Assembly (NCBI RefSeq): GCF_963966145.1
Contig: NC_091048.1
Span: 13,826,001 to 13,890,000, forward strand
Direction: 5' to 3'
From: Tenebrio molitor
Lineage: Eukaryota > Arthropoda > Insecta > Coleoptera > Tenebrionidae
Length of the DNA stretch: 64,000 bases
Below the pieces are notes generated by a model. The model did no database searches, had not been told where the DNA came from, and saw only the letters and a list, made by a program, of their open reading frames with translations. Position numbers and translations under genes: made by a program. Positions 36,114 through 47,611 of the stretch are shown one piece after another. Within the stretch, counting starts at the first letter, position 1. Every line of letters starts with the position of its first letter.

Positions 36114-36212
36114 CGGGCATAATTAGCGTTTGTGACCCTAGCGTGTTATGGCTTCGACTGACGTCTCGAGCCCCAATGTCACGCCGCGGGCCACAAACGC
36201 CTTCATTACGTC
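36114..36212. repeat. Palindrome e
   Basis: Arms GCGTTTGTG / CACAAACGC with further matching flanks; the inner part is GGCTTCGAC...GTCTCGAGCC. It begins five bases after the 35749-36108 MITE. It only partly fits the CGAG design. Confidence 0.5.
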
Positions 36213-36253
36213 CTTAATACATAAATAACTATCATTGTTATCTACTATTATTA

Positions 36254-36522
36254 TAGTCCGGACAAAATAAATGTGAATCCTGACTATTAAGGCAAATTAT
36301 TTAACATGTTCAAATAGAAATTTAAAGAAAACAAGAATAAAGATTTATGATGGGAAACAGATGGTTATCCGCCACCAAAGTTGCAGGTAGAATTTCGAAA
36401 ACTCGCTGTATTTACATACCTGCCCCTTTTCGAGAACGACCTACGATCTTTATTATCGTTATCATGATGTTAAATAATTTGACTTAATAAAGTCAGGATT
36501 CACATTTATTTTGTCCGAACTA
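36254..36522. mobile_element. 270-bp MITE, TA target
   Basis: Inverted repeats of about 34 bp around GTCCGGACAAAATAAATGTG with a single mismatch, with TA-rich flanks at both ends. No ORF. Confidence 0.75.
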
Positions 36523-37816
36523 TACTATGTATGTTTTGAATTTAGTGCAATACATATTTAAGTTTTACCTTTATTCAGTACTTGTAATTTAAATTGTTAG
36601 GATAATTTTGATATATGGCATTTTTTTACATATTTACAGTGAATTGAGCACGTATATACAGGTGTCCCAAAAGTACCGCCTTTCCTTGAAGGTGCGCCAT
36701 CTAGAAGTGTTATGGAGTACTGAAATAGTATATTAAAACATGAGTTTTATAAAACTTATATTAAGACACGAGTCAGATTTGCAGCACGACTGCCGCAGGC
36801 AGGCAATGCCATTTTTTCTAATTTGCATATTAAATACCTTTTTTTTGCCATTCAATGTGGAAACGCTGCAAGCATTCGGGGCACTTTTCCAGATTCCGCA
36901 ATATTATCGGAAATTTTTGTATTATAAAACAAAAATGTTATGTAATTATGTTATACATAAAAATCTTGTTTTTTATTTTTACAAATAAAATCAGTTTTGG
37001 CAATTTAGGGAATTTTGTGACAGTTGGTGACACATTTATTTCATGGTTAATATTTAAAGTAAAATTCTAAATTTGAATCTAAACGAAACATAATTGTCAT
37101 TTTTCGCAAGTGAAATTGCAATTAAAGATGAATTATCCTGAAATGCGGCAAATAGCAGAGAATACTAGAGTCAATTTGCTGCCGGCAGGCAATGTGTGCT
37201 ACCAACTGAAAAAAGTTCCTAGATTTCGGATGTGTTAACAGCTTTGTTAAAACAGCAAATTAGAAAAAATAGTTTAAAAAATGCAATATCTACTTCTACG
37301 GTGACTCCTGAAATGCTTGAGCGCGTTCACGGCAACGCATGTTTAGACGCAAATGGCAAAATTTTGAAAATTTATTTTAATAAAATAGATTTTGTTGAAG
37401 TGTTTGGTTGTTGCGTTACCTCTCAAACTCATCAAAATGGTTGCCTAGGGCAAAAATTTGTCCCTGTCATATATCTTAATACTCGTAAATGATAACCCGT
37501 ACAGGTTTATTTAAATACAGTCTAAAGTTATTTAAGTCAAGAAGCCAGATTCTCATTTTCCCCGGCTGCTACTAGGTATTACTAAGAATTTCAACGAAAG
37601 GATCTGACGGACTTTCACTGATAAATTATTTTTTATTATACCTGAATCAGAATCACTGTTTTTGACACTAAAATGCGTGCGAAAAAGGGCCCTTAAAACA
37701 CTAAAGCTTTAAGGTCGCATTTCTATATCAACGATTAATGACACAGATTACATTATGTCTTTATTAGCTAATCAGCTATATACAAACAAAATTCACCACA
37801 AAAATAATAACATAAT
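36523..37816. other. Gene-free stretch with possible mariner-like tail
   Basis: Mostly uninformative. A GGTGTCCCAAAAGTACCGC motif at 36661 looks like a single transposon end. At 37290-37350 a plus frame reads TPEMLERVHGNACLDANGKI, reminiscent of the C-terminus of mariner transposases with TPEML; this is a weak match. No other feature. Confidence 0.3.
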
Positions 37817-38533
37817 ATTATCCGTTCACCTGACATCCGCACTATCTGTGTCATTTTTTATCCAAATTGGTCGAATGTACTATTGTGGAAAAAAAAGTGG
37901 GACATCAACGTCATTGTCTTGACTTTTAATGTGAAATAACCCTTATCCGATTCTAATCCTTCTTTGAATTGATTGACGTTGTCATTAAGTAAGTCCCAAG
38001 CAAAATCTACCTTTATCAAAAGAAGGGCATTTGGAAAAGGAAAATAGGAGTATAAAATAAATTTTTAAGCTGTCAGCTAGAATAGTGTCAAAAATGACAA
38101 TAAAGCTTGAACTACATCGAATTTTTCAAAGCTGACAGAAATTTGATGTCCCATTTTTTATGCTCCCAACAGTACATTAATTTTCCGACTTTTCTTTTGA
38201 GTGTACATTAAATCTAGTGATAAATAAATTACTACTGTCGGATAGAAAGAAGTTGGGTTATAAACTGGTGTTTCTAATTATTTTATTTAACGCTATTTAA
38301 GGTATTGTATCTATCTAAATCTTCCCCAGAATAGAACTCCGATTCTGATTCTGAATCGGACGTGGCAAGAGAAATAATTATAGGAGGAACATCAACAATA
38401 GATAAATGACCCATATACTTCTCCAATGTGGCAACATTATTTTGTGTAAATTACCAAGTTAGTATAACAGGGATTTTAAATATTACCAACAGCCTGTCAA
38501 CCTGACAGTGCGGATGTCAAGTGAACGGATAAT
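37817..38533. mobile_element. 717-bp TIR element
   Basis: Inverted ends ATTATCCGTTCACcTGACAT (27 bp, one mismatch) at 37817-37843 and 38507-38533. No ORF of note. Confidence 0.7.
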
Positions 38534-38640
38534 ATGTAATGGCCGGCAATAAAAACTAGCCATCACTTTTGTGTTACGTAAAAATCCAAATGTGTAATTA
38601 ATGCTTTTTTGACACTGAAATTTAAATGATAAATTGACAC
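38534..38640. mobile_element. Truncated copy of the 62838-62956 MITE
   Basis: ATGGCCGGCAATAAAAACTA through CACTGAAATTTAAATGA matches the reverse complement of most of the 119-bp MITE at 62838-62956. The second end is missing. It abuts the end of the preceding TIR element. Confidence 0.7.
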
Positions 38641-38831
38641 ATTTTTACAATTTTTCCATAGTGTGAAACCTTCTTACGAGAGATAGGTTATAATTATTGT
38701 CAAAATTCAGTGACATTTAAAAAAATTATTTGATAGATATTGTCAAGTAGACAATTAATTGACAAATGGACAAACCAAAATTACCAACTGGACATTGTTA
38801 ATCCTTCATAATATACTTAGACTCTTAAGGC

Positions 38832-39526
38832 GGCCTTACACCAAGGCAACAATTGGCAACATGTTGCCTGCAATATTTTTTAGTAATGACCGGCAACATT
38901 ACTAATAGTTATTTGTATCACAATGCTAGAAAATGCTATTTTGCAAGTGCAAGCACGGTTTGTGGAGCAGAGGCGGTAGCCGAGGCGGCACTAGTGCGAG
39001 CACTTGCAAAACATTTTCTAGCCGTGTAATACACAAAATTTTTTCGGCCCACAATTTATTTAAAGCAAAATATAATAATTTTTGTTAAAAAATTACCGAA
39101 TGGGGAATTTATTTTTCTTTCATTGGCAACATAAAGGATCCAAGAAGCAACAGTCACGACCAAAGTCAGTCAATTCCTCAAATATTCAAAACCGTTGTCG
39201 TCCTCTCTGTTATTACTAAGACGTCGCTTGGTACCCCCTCGGCCTCTACTGCCATACACAATGTACAGCTTGCGATAAAGGATACAAATTTGCCCGACAT
39301 CAATATTTTACACTTAAAAAATTGTACAAAAATCTACATGACATTGACATTTTGTGCTGCCAGCCTAAAATCTTTCATTAAAAATTCCTGTTCCGATTTT
39401 CTTGCCTAGGCAGGAAAATGCTAGTTTCCAGACGATTTAGACGAATGAAACATCAGTGTTTCTAGACGGAGGCCGAAAAAAATATTGCAGGTAACATGTT
39501 GCCAATTGTTGCCTTGGTGTAAGGCC
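38832..39526. mobile_element. 695-bp TIR element enclosing hairpin b
   Basis: Inverted ends of 49 bp starting GGCCTTACACCAAGGCAACA with one mismatch. Contains hairpin b (38921-39036). No transposase frame and no clear target duplication. Confidence 0.75.
38921..39036 (+). repeat. Variable-arm hairpin b (CGAG type)
   Basis: Arms share GCTAGAAAATG and TTTTGCAAGTGC with their complements. GCAAGCAC (38949-38956) and GCGAGCAC (38996-39003) are in the same orientation, giving a C(A/G)AG tandem-mismatch step flanked by Watson-Crick pairs. The centre is GAGGCGGTAGCCGAGGC with a GGTA loop closed by GC pairs. Confidence 0.7.
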
Positions 39527-39597
39527 GACTTTATATTATTAATCTCATATCTACTGAACTTTATGTCAAAGTCACTGCAATTTCTTAATAGTAATTA

Positions 39598-39725
39598 ACG
39601 TTATAAGTCCGGGAACTCATAGTTTACAGTACGAGTGAGACGTTTAAGGACGAGGCGACGAAGGAGCAGAGTCTTGAAACTCGAAACGAGTACTGTAGAA
39701 AGAGTTCACGGACAAATATCGTTAT
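39598..39725 (+). repeat. Variable-arm hairpin c (CGAG type), 5' of recombinase copy 3
   Basis: Arms share GTCCGgGAACTC and ACAGTA with complements. ACGAGT is in the same orientation on both arms (39631-39636 and 39686-39691). The centre is GACGAGGCGACGAAGGAGC. It ends about 170 bp before the start codon of recombinase copy 3 (39897). Confidence 0.7.
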
Positions 39726-39896
39726 GTATTTTATTTCATCCTACCTCAAATTTCGTTTGAAAGAAAAATTGAAATTATTTTCAAAATAATTCTACAAATG
39801 CTCCCCATCTAGTCACATTTTTGGAACATGATTAGCAACGGCTGTTTGCCAATTGTTTATTTTGTTGATTTTGTTGAAATAATTTGCTGCGTCAAA

Positions 39897-40079
39897 ATGA
39901 CTTCTAAAGCAAATCCTCCAGAAGTTCTAAGAAAATCTGCAGAAGCCTGTGCTGAATTAATACCTAGCAAGTCTGGTGAAAGGTATCAAAAACAATTCAG
40001 CCATTTTTGGAAATGGAAATCAGAAAGTAATGTGAAGAAAATTACGGAAGAGGTTATGCTGGCTGCCCTATTTTTTTAG
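39897..40079 (+). pseudogene. Crypton-type tyrosine recombinase, copy 3 (N-terminal fragment)
   Basis: About 60 codons give only the N-terminal SAM-like/core-binding domain: LIPSKSGERYQKQFSHFWKW and VKKITEEVMLAAL. This matches copy 2 (LLPVKSKEIYEKTYALFRKW and IKKITENVMLAYL). The frame stops at 40077-40079, and the rest of the gene is gone at the MITE beginning at 40100. The catalytic domain is absent. Like copy 2, it has a CGAG-type hairpin less than 200 bp upstream. Confidence 0.75.
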
Positions 40080-40099
40080 ATTTGGTTTAAATGGTTGTA

Positions 40100-40324
40100 C
40101 ACTGGCGGCCATTAATTTGGAAACACCGGCCTAATCTAGTTTACTGGATATTTCTAAAATTTGATAGTGTAAGCGTTATGTCATGAACTCATGTCACTCA
40201 TGTCATCGTTGAGCGCATTCAACAGACTGTCGCAGCCGAAATTGATATGTTAATAACATTGTCAAAGTGACAAAGGATTTACAATAGAAAAATCGTGGTG
40301 TTTCCAAATTAATGGCCGCCACTG
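40100..40324. mobile_element. 225-bp MITE, TA target
   Basis: Ends CACTGGCGGCCATTAATTTG and its mirror, about 30 bp, with TA at 40098-40099 and 40325-40326. The right TA is shared with the foldback element that follows. Confidence 0.85.
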
Positions 40325-40326
40325 TA

Positions 40327-41112
40327 CCGGGTGTCCCATCACTTGTGTCCCGTAGGAAAATGACTTTAAAACTAAATTATATTTATATGAAGGTATTATA
40401 GATGCATAAATACTGTTCACCGCCACAAAAATTGGGTATTACTTTTTTGTTAAAATTAATTACCTAGGTACAGCAAGCAAAAAACTATCACTTTAAAAAT
40501 TAAATTTTGTTCGATGCAGTTCAAATTTAGTTAGTATACGTTATGAAATAGTTATAGAGAAATAAAATCCGTAATTAGAATTTAATTAAAATGTTTTGAT
40601 GTAAAGATATTTGGTTAATTTAATTTGGGTCCTTCTACTTTATAAAAATTTATGGAAGACAAAGTTAAGTTTGTGGGTATTATTCTTGTCCGCAATTTAT
40701 GGTACGAAGACCATTCAAGAGGGTTCCAGCGGTACCTGCCTGTGTTACGGCGTCAAACACACTGCACCCCTCATAAATCTTCGTCTGCAATAAATTTTCA
40801 TAAAGTAGAACGGCCCAAATTAATTTAACCAAATATCTTTACATCAAAACATTTTAATTAAATTCTAATCACGGATTTTATTGCTCTACCATTTTTTCAA
40901 AACGTATACTAAATTTGAACTGCATTGAACAAAATTTAATTTTTAAAGTGATAGTTTTTTGCCTGCTGTACCTAGGTAATTAATTTTAACAAAAAAGTAA
41001 TACCCAATTTTTGTGGCGGTGAACAGTATTTATGCATCCATAATACCTTCATATAAATATAATTTAGTTTTAAAGTCATTTTCCTACGGGACACAAGTGA
41101 TGGGACACCCGG
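40327..41112. mobile_element. 786-bp foldback element with ~330-bp arms
   Basis: Ends CCGGGTGTCCCATCACTTGT and its mirror, with TA at 40325-40326 and 41113-41114. Arms run about 40327-40655 and 40785-41112 and match closely; the loop is about 130 bp and contains TTCCAGCGGTACCTGCC. Transcribed, it would form a long double-stranded RNA. No transposase. Confidence 0.85.
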
Positions 41113-41114
41113 TA

Positions 41115-41755
41115 CATATTATTTTATTTGTGAACTAACGTTTTTAGTCTGAGAAAGTATCTTCTTTGTGGCCGAAATTGTTAAATTGTTAATTTGTATT
41201 TAGATGTAGTTTTGAATAAAACATTTCTTAAACCTGAATAATTGTTATTGCGATTGTTACTTTTGTGTTTCCAAAGCAACACTTAACCGGCGCCGGATTC
41301 AAACTGATGACGTAAAGTATTGAAATTTGACACAGGATGAAACAAATTATAAATTTGGCGTTCACTTATAAACTTAATTTTACTATACTATTTACTATGT
41401 ACAATGTACTAGGTACAATCTTATTTTTGACTGTTTTTGAAATTCTTAATAATTAATCGTGTAGTATTGGAGTGTATGACGAAGATTGTAAAACAAAAAA
41501 GCACACTGCCAGTTTAAAGGAAAAAAACATACACCTTCTTTCTGATTGCTGGTTGATGAATCTATTTGGAAAAAATGTTTCTTGTTATCGCATTTGTTTA
41601 TTTTTATCGTTTATTGATAGATACGTTACTGTTTGTATATATATGTATCAGTAACATTATCGACAAAGCAATGGACTCCACTTAACAAATAGTCTTGGTA
41701 TTTAAATTGGCAGATATTTCTATTGTTTACATAACAAACATGTTAGATCCTCAGA
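41115..41755. other. Gene-free stretch
   Basis: No ORF with recognisable motif and no inverted repeat seen; ordinary AT-rich sequence. Confidence 0.4.
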
Positions 41756-41756
41756 T

Positions 41757-41882
41757 GCAACGAGTTTCTGTGTAAATTTCTTTTCTAATTGCCCGTGGGA
41801 CAAGATTAAACCACGAGCGTAGCGAGGGTTTTAAGGCCTCGAGGGCAATTAGAAAAGCCCAATTTACCCAGAAACGAGTTGA
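41757..41882 (+). repeat. Variable-arm hairpin d (CGAG type)
   Basis: Arms share GTTTCTG, GTAAATT and CTTTTCTAATTGCCC with complements. ACGAGT is in the same orientation on both arms (41760-41765, 41874-41879) and is fully paired around a G.A/A.G step. The centre CGAGC-GTA-GCGAG is a second CGAG step closed by a GCGTAGC mini-loop, with TTAAACC/GGTTTTAA beneath it. The clearest example of the design. Confidence 0.8.
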
Positions 41883-42091
41883 AGCTTCCAAATCTTTTAG
41901 AAATTGGTTTCGCATTTGCTTTTGACAGTTTTGACAAATTTTTCAAGACCTCAGAAATGTAACGTTGAATGTGTTGTCTAGGGCAACCGTTCGTTATCTG
42001 CTCATTTTGCTTTAGGGCAGTACTATGGGACCAACAAATACTGATGATGAACTTCTCTAACCACGTGAGGGTTGATGTAAGCCCAATAGTA

Positions 42092-43434
42092 CAGTCGCGG
42101 CCGTTGAAAACTAAGACACTTTGACAACGCCAAAATTTTGGCTTTGTAAATGATACTGAAAGTGAAGTTTCTCATAATGTCACTCAAACATCATAAATCA
42201 GAGGTGTAGAACAAAGTTTATTGCAAAAATAATTCTTCAAACAATAATTAAACAAAATAACGAAACGGTAGTGATTAATATTTTATTTGAGCGCCATCGG
42301 CATCTATCACCTTTTGAAGGCGTCTTGACATCGACAGTACTACTTCCTTAACATACTCCCTCGGAATTTGATGCCATGTGTTCGCAATACTTTGCACCAA
42401 TTCTTCCCGATTTTGTGGCAGAACTCGATCATTAATTTCCTTGGCCATGATTCCTCAAATGTTTTCAATTGGGTTCATGTCGGGGCTCCTGCTTGGTCAA
42501 TTCAATGTTGGCACATTGTTCACTTGCAAAAAATCTCTAATAATATGAGCTGTATGAATTGGGCAATTGTCGTGTTGGAAAGTGAAATTATTGCCAAAAA
42601 CTTGAGTTACTGACGGTAACATAGCGTTTTGCAGAATATCTCGGTATACCACTGCCGTTAGTCTGTCCTCGATAACTATACACACCCCAAGTCCTTGTAA
42701 ACTTATCCAGCCCCAAACATTTACCGAGAATCTTCCACTGCGATTGATTCGACGAACATATTGTTCTACAAATCGTTCCCTAATTGGTCGATATACACGA
42801 ACACGGCCATTGCTGCATGACTGGAAAGTCTTTTCATCAGAAAAAATTACAGTTGCCCAAAAGTTATCGCCATTTAAGTATTGATGGGCAAAATGTAGTC
42901 TTTCCCTTTTGTTTGCAAGAGTCATAACAATCTTGTTAGCCGCAGATCGATTTCGAAGTTCAGTTTCTCTTATCCTTTTGCGCGTTGTTCTTGTTGAGCC
43001 TGGAAAATTTGGAGCAATTTTGGCTTGTATTGCAGTGGCAAAGGGATTTTCTCTGAGGAAGTTGACCAACAACGCATCATCATTGCCCTGTGATACCTTC
43101 TTCTTTCTTCCGGTTCCTTGCTTTCTTCTGATGGTTTCAGTTTCTTCAAATTTACGTTTTGCCAATAACACAGTGTTTTTATCCACATTAATTTCTCTCG
43201 CTGTGGCCCTTATACTCACACCGTCCCTCAGCCTGGTGATGACAACACATTTTTGCAAATTAGATAATTGCGGCATTTCAAATGTTACGCACGACTCTGA
43301 CTTACTCGTAATATGCCAAAAACTGACACTGACTTTACAATTCTTGATGAAAACCCCATTTGCGCTAATCAAATTTCGAAATTTATACAGAGTATTTAAA
43401 TCTTTCCTGTCTGAAATTTCAACGGCCGCGACTG
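42092..43434 (-). mobile_element. Tc1-like transposon (1343 bp), TA target
   Basis: Inverted ends CAGTCGCGGCCGTTGAAA at both termini with TA at 42090-42091 and 43435-43436. One transposase gene on minus. Inserted inside the mariner-type gene above. Confidence 0.88.
42275..43372 (-). pseudogene. Tc1-like DD34E transposase with two in-frame stops
   Basis: 365 codons on minus, of which the first 291 are open. The likely functional start is the internal MPQLSNLQ, giving the usual ~340-aa length. The N-terminal paired HTH has RLRDGVSIRATAREI. Catalytic residues are D in VIFSDEKTF, D in FQHDNCPIHTA and E in SPDMNPIEN; the second Asp and Glu are separated by 34 residues, so DD34E. In-frame TGA codons at 42497-42499 and 42455-42457 interrupt the last part, at positions where relatives have Trp. 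The frame otherwise runs to a terminal IKY and TAA. Recently inactivated rather than ancient. Confidence 0.85.
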
Positions 43435-43879
43435 TACATATTTTGCAAATTTAATACTCCGTTGTGAGAAAAATTAGCCTCGTCCGTGAAAAGTGTATTT
43501 TCAATAAATGCAGGATTTTGTGCATTCATTTGTAATAACCATTTGCAAAAATTATATCGTCGTGGGTAATCTTCAGTAAGGCCTGCGTTCGTACCTAATG
43601 ATGGATGCATTTGTTCTCGATTCAAAATTCTCCAAACTGTGCTTTTTGAAGCTCCGACTTGTCGAGCGATCTGTTTGCGACTTTTGGATCTTCATGCGCC
43701 AGATTTAAAACTTGTTTATCGAGCTCACCATTGTCCAATCTAGGTCTCCCTATATCAATGCTACTAACATTAATATGGCCAAATTCCCTCAATTGCCGGT
43801 CGATCCTCACAAAACCACTTCTGTGTGGGATGCGTCTATTCGGAAAGATTTCTCGATATCTCCTCACTGCAGCCAAACT

Positions 43880-44119
43880 GTATGCACCTCACCGTGAATA
43901 AGATGCCTATCCCTATACTGTCGTAGCGTAAAGCGAAGCATTTTTGGACAAAATGCCAGCTGTGGTGTCGTCCTTGGACAATTATATCGAACGCCACTGA
44001 ATAAATGTCATCTTTGACAAATTAAAATTGAATTTAGCAAAATTACTGCTTCGTAATTGGTCAATCTTAGAGTCGTCTAGCTCTTAAACGAAAAACTCGA
44101 AGAAGAAAGAAACAACAGG
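43880..44119. other. Spacer before the copia insertion
   Basis: No gene. This is the local sequence into which the copia element inserted; it carries ATATT at its right edge (44120-44124). Confidence 0.4.
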
Positions 44120-44318
44120 ATATTTGATAGGGGTTGAATAAAATGGTCCGCGGTATCATAAACGGAAAATATATTGAAAAACAGTAAAACAGTAAACAAA
44201 CATATACACACACTCGTTGGCTAGACAACACTACACAATTCTACCAACTTAACTTATACCAACTGTAATTTGGTAACAAACTATACAGCACGTTACGATT
44301 AACGTTTATTTTCTAACA

Positions 44319-44329
44319 CCCCTTCTATC
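44319..44329 (-). other. Copia polypurine tract
   Basis: On minus GATAGAAGGGG lies directly before the 3' LTR, the expected plus-strand DNA primer. Confidence 0.75.
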
Positions 44330-44352
44330 GAAATGTGCTGTAACAATAAAAA

Positions 44353-45835
44353 CTAACACATTTTTAACATTCTCACACAATGATCGTGCTTACACCTAGC
44401 TAATGACTTAGTGAAAATATCAGCTAACATTGAGTCTGTTTGTAAATAGCTAATTATGATTTCCTTACTTTCCACTAATTCACGTGTAAAATGGAACATG
44501 TTTACTACGTTTATGAAACATTGCGTTTTTTGACAATTCAATTGCGCTTTGATTATCACAATATACATTTATGGGTGACTTTACATATCTATTAAAACCC
44601 ATATGCGCCAAAAGTCGTTTGATGTACACAATTTCACGCGAAACTTCCGAAAGTGCTGCATATTCGGCTTCCATTGTTGATAATGAAACGGATGCTTGTT
44701 TCTTTGATTTCCAACTGATGGGTCCGCCGGCTAATGTCAGAACGTTTCCTGAACAGGATCTTCGATCGTCTATGTCGCCAGCCCAATCTGAATCTGTGTA
44801 AGCCTGAAGATTTTTTGAATCTTTATCGTAAGTCACGACATAATGCGATGTGCCCTTTAAATATCGTAAAACACGTTTTGCATTAATCCAGTGTTCCTTT
44901 CCGGGATTTGCACAGAAGCGACTCAACGTGCTTGCAGCAAATGCTATGTCGGGACGTGTTGCATTCGCTAAGTAAATCAGTCCACCGACTAGCTCTCTGT
45001 AGGGTCGATTTTTCATTTCTTGTTTTTCTTCTTCCGTTGTGGGACTCATCTCCTTCGTGAGTTTTGTACACGGATCAATTGGAGTAGATGCTATTTTGGC
45101 GTCTTGCATGTTGAATTTTGCAATTAATTCTTCGACATATCTCTCTTGAGAAAGATGGATCTTCCCCGTTCCATCCCGTTGGATATGGATCCCAAGGATG
45201 TTGTTTATTGGACCCAAATCTTTCATCTTAAATTCCGATTTCATGTTCTTTACTTCGTTTAATTTTTCCAACTTCTTCGATGCCAAAATCAGATCATCGA
45301 CGTAGATTATGATGATAACTCTTTCATCATTCTCACCGAAAACGTAGACGCAGGGATCAGATGGTGTGCGCCTACCGCCATTATTTTTCATGTAGCCGTC
45401 AAGTTTCTTGTACCACTCACGACCAGATTGCTTCAGACCATACAACGGCTTCAAAAGTTTACAGACTTCTTCTTCTTTTCCTTCTTCTGCAAACATCTCG
45501 GGTTGTTTCATGTAGACTTCGTCGTGTAGTTCGCCTTGTACATACGCCGATATGACATCCATCTGGTGTACGTACATTTCTTCATTTACTGCGGCAGCTA
45601 GTAACGTACGAATTGCCTCATACCTAGCCACTGGTGCGAAGACTTCTTCATAGTCCACGCCATATTCTTGCGTATGCCCACGAGCAACTAATCTTGCTTT
45701 GTACTTTATAATTTTGCCGCTTTCGTCAACTTTTGTTTTGAACACCCATCGACTAGTCAATATTTTCTTGTTTGATGGTCTTGGTACCAGAATCCATGTG
45801 CCGTTTTCTTGAAGTGTGTCGTATTCCTTCTTCAT
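44353..45835 (-). pseudogene. Copia reverse transcriptase and RNase H region
   Basis: 44480-45835 on minus contains RT with SRWVFKTK, KARLVARGHTQ, MDVISAYVQGEL, YGLKQSGREWY and the catalytic YVDD. It then has RNase H with TDSDWAGD, SWKSKKQ and LSTMEAEYAAL. A frameshift near 44500-44530 moves the last part, with RELVESKEI and DIFTKSLA, into another frame ending at 44353. Together with the upstream TGA and the gag frame break, this copy cannot make a full gag-pol protein. Confidence 0.9.
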
Positions 45836-45844
45836 CGCTTCTAG

Positions 45845-47611
45845 TCATGCCTCTTTTTCGTCAGTTTCTAACACCTGGGAAATTGATTGCGGATCAGAAG
45901 GTTTGTTTTTGCTTTGGTACATTTTCTTTGGACGTCCACGTTTGCCGGTTCTCAAGATTTTTGGACGACCTGGCCCTCGGTGCGAATCGTTGGCTTGTGC
46001 TTCTTCGGTTTCCTCATCTTCTTCATCGTCTGTGAAGTTTTGTTCTGTTTCGTCTTGAATTTCTTCCAGAGGATCCGAAGCGTGATCATGCAGGTCAAAA
46101 ATTCCTTCTGTTGTTTGTGGCGAGGATTTGATGACCTCAATAAATTTTACGTCACGGGCTTTTATAACTATTTTTGTTCCTGGTTTCCACAATCGATACG
46201 CCTTCGATATCTCTGAATAGCCCACGAGTACGTATTCATCTCCTTTTGGTTGGAATTTTCCCCTTTTTGGTCTTTTGTTTAAGGCGATTGCTTTGCTGCC
46301 AATCGTTCTGAAGAATCCAACATAAGGTTTCCGTTTTGACCAAGCTTCAAACGGTGTGATTCCGTTCAGACATTTTGTTGCACATCTGTTCCTCAAATAA
46401 GTCGCTGTGTTCACTGCTTCGGCCCACAGTGAATCAGGAAGGTTACCTTGCAGCATCATGCATCGGGCAATTTCGACCAGCGTGCGGTTGGCTCGTTCCG
46501 CCACTTCATTTTGCTGTGGTGTGTACTCAACGCTCAGCTGTCGCGAAATGCCTTCTTCTTTCAGAAAATTCTCGAAATTTTTCGACAAATATTCTCTTCC
46601 GCTGTCGGTACGTAACTTCTTAATTTTTCGTCCTGTGAAGTTTTCTACTTTCCGCTTGTAATCTTTGAATGCCTGAAGAACATCGGCTCGACTTCGAAGC
46701 ATAGCGGTTTCAGTGTACCTAGAACAATCGTCAATGAAAGTAACAAAATATTTAGCGCCCCCCAAGGATTCGGTGCCGATTGGTCCACAAATGTCCGAAT
46801 GAACCAGTCCCAAAAGTTCTTTTTCACGATTTACTGACTGAGTAAATGGTTGAACACGGATCTTACACTTTGCACATGTCTCACATTTCAAGTCATTACT
46901 TTTAATTGGAAAGTTCATACCCAATACCATGTCTTCGTTCTTCATTTTCTTCAAGTCTGCAACGTTCAGATGCCCATATCTTTGATGCCATTTCTGCAAT
47001 TCCTGGACGTTGTTTTCACCTACCAGTGCTGCACACTCTTCTCTTTTGTTAACGACATATAGGTGATCCCGTTTCGTCGCCGTGGTACCATCTTTTCGAT
47101 TTATTGTGGCTCTGTCTTTTCCGAACGTAACCGTGTACCCATTGTCGGTGACACTAGACACAGACAAGAGATTTTTTTGAAGATCGGGTACGTACAATAC
47201 TTTTTTTAACTTTATCGGATTTGTTACATGTCGATTTAACTTCGCATCCAACTGCAATTCCCCGGTACCGGTTGATTTTACGAAATGATCTGCTGCGGTA
47301 TACACTTTCGATTGTTCACATTCATCAAAGTCCATGAAGCTTGTTCTGTCTCTGCACATGTGCCTTGTGGCTCCACTGTCGAGATACCACGTATTTCTCG
47401 AATTTGTTAACTCGGTATTACATGCAACTACCGTCATCGCGTCATTCTCGTTATTTTTGTTTTTACCGTCATTTTTCGGTTTCGACCAGCAGACACGGCT
47501 TTTGTGTCCCATTTTACCACAATTGTAGCATTTCAGATTTGGTTTTTGTGTGTCTCTTTTTTCTTGTTCGCCCGCCGTCCTTTGGTCACTAGCGCGCTGT
47601 TCGAGTTGCAA
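45845..47611 (-). pseudogene. Copia nucleocapsid, protease and integrase region
   Basis: 588 codons on minus. Order: zinc knuckle CYNCGKMGHKSRVC (about residues 28-41), aspartic protease with WYLDSGATRHMC, GAG-pre-integrase HQRYGHLN with a CETCAKCK finger, then the integrase core. The core has acidic residues in VHSDICGP, RTDSGREY and the E of QNEVAERANRTL. An acidic linker precedes the in-frame TGA at 45845-45847 that separates this part from the RT. Confidence 0.9.

Larger units (their letters stand above)
41995..43876 (-). pseudogene. Mariner-type transposase relic split by a Tc1 insertion
   Basis: On minus, 43622-43876 encodes RRYREIFPNRRIPHRSGF, the N-terminal helix-turn-helix typical of a large insect mariner-type family (DUF4817-like). 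43437-43625 continues in another frame with NREQMHP and the first catalytic Asp in LFTDEANFSHNG. At 43435 the 1343-bp Tc1-like element interrupts the gene. The reading frame resumes exactly on the other side of the TA at 42090 with WAYINPHVVREVHHQ, then decays by about 41995. Besides the insertion there are a frameshift near 43660 and loss of the C-terminal half. Assignment is by motif memory of the family. Confidence 0.65.

Noticed and set aside
42275..45847. In-frame TGA codons in the Tc1 and copia frames as reassigned Trp codons
   Set aside because: TGG is used for Trp throughout the same frames and in the host genes; each TGA sits in an otherwise decaying transposon, so simple nonsense mutation is enough.
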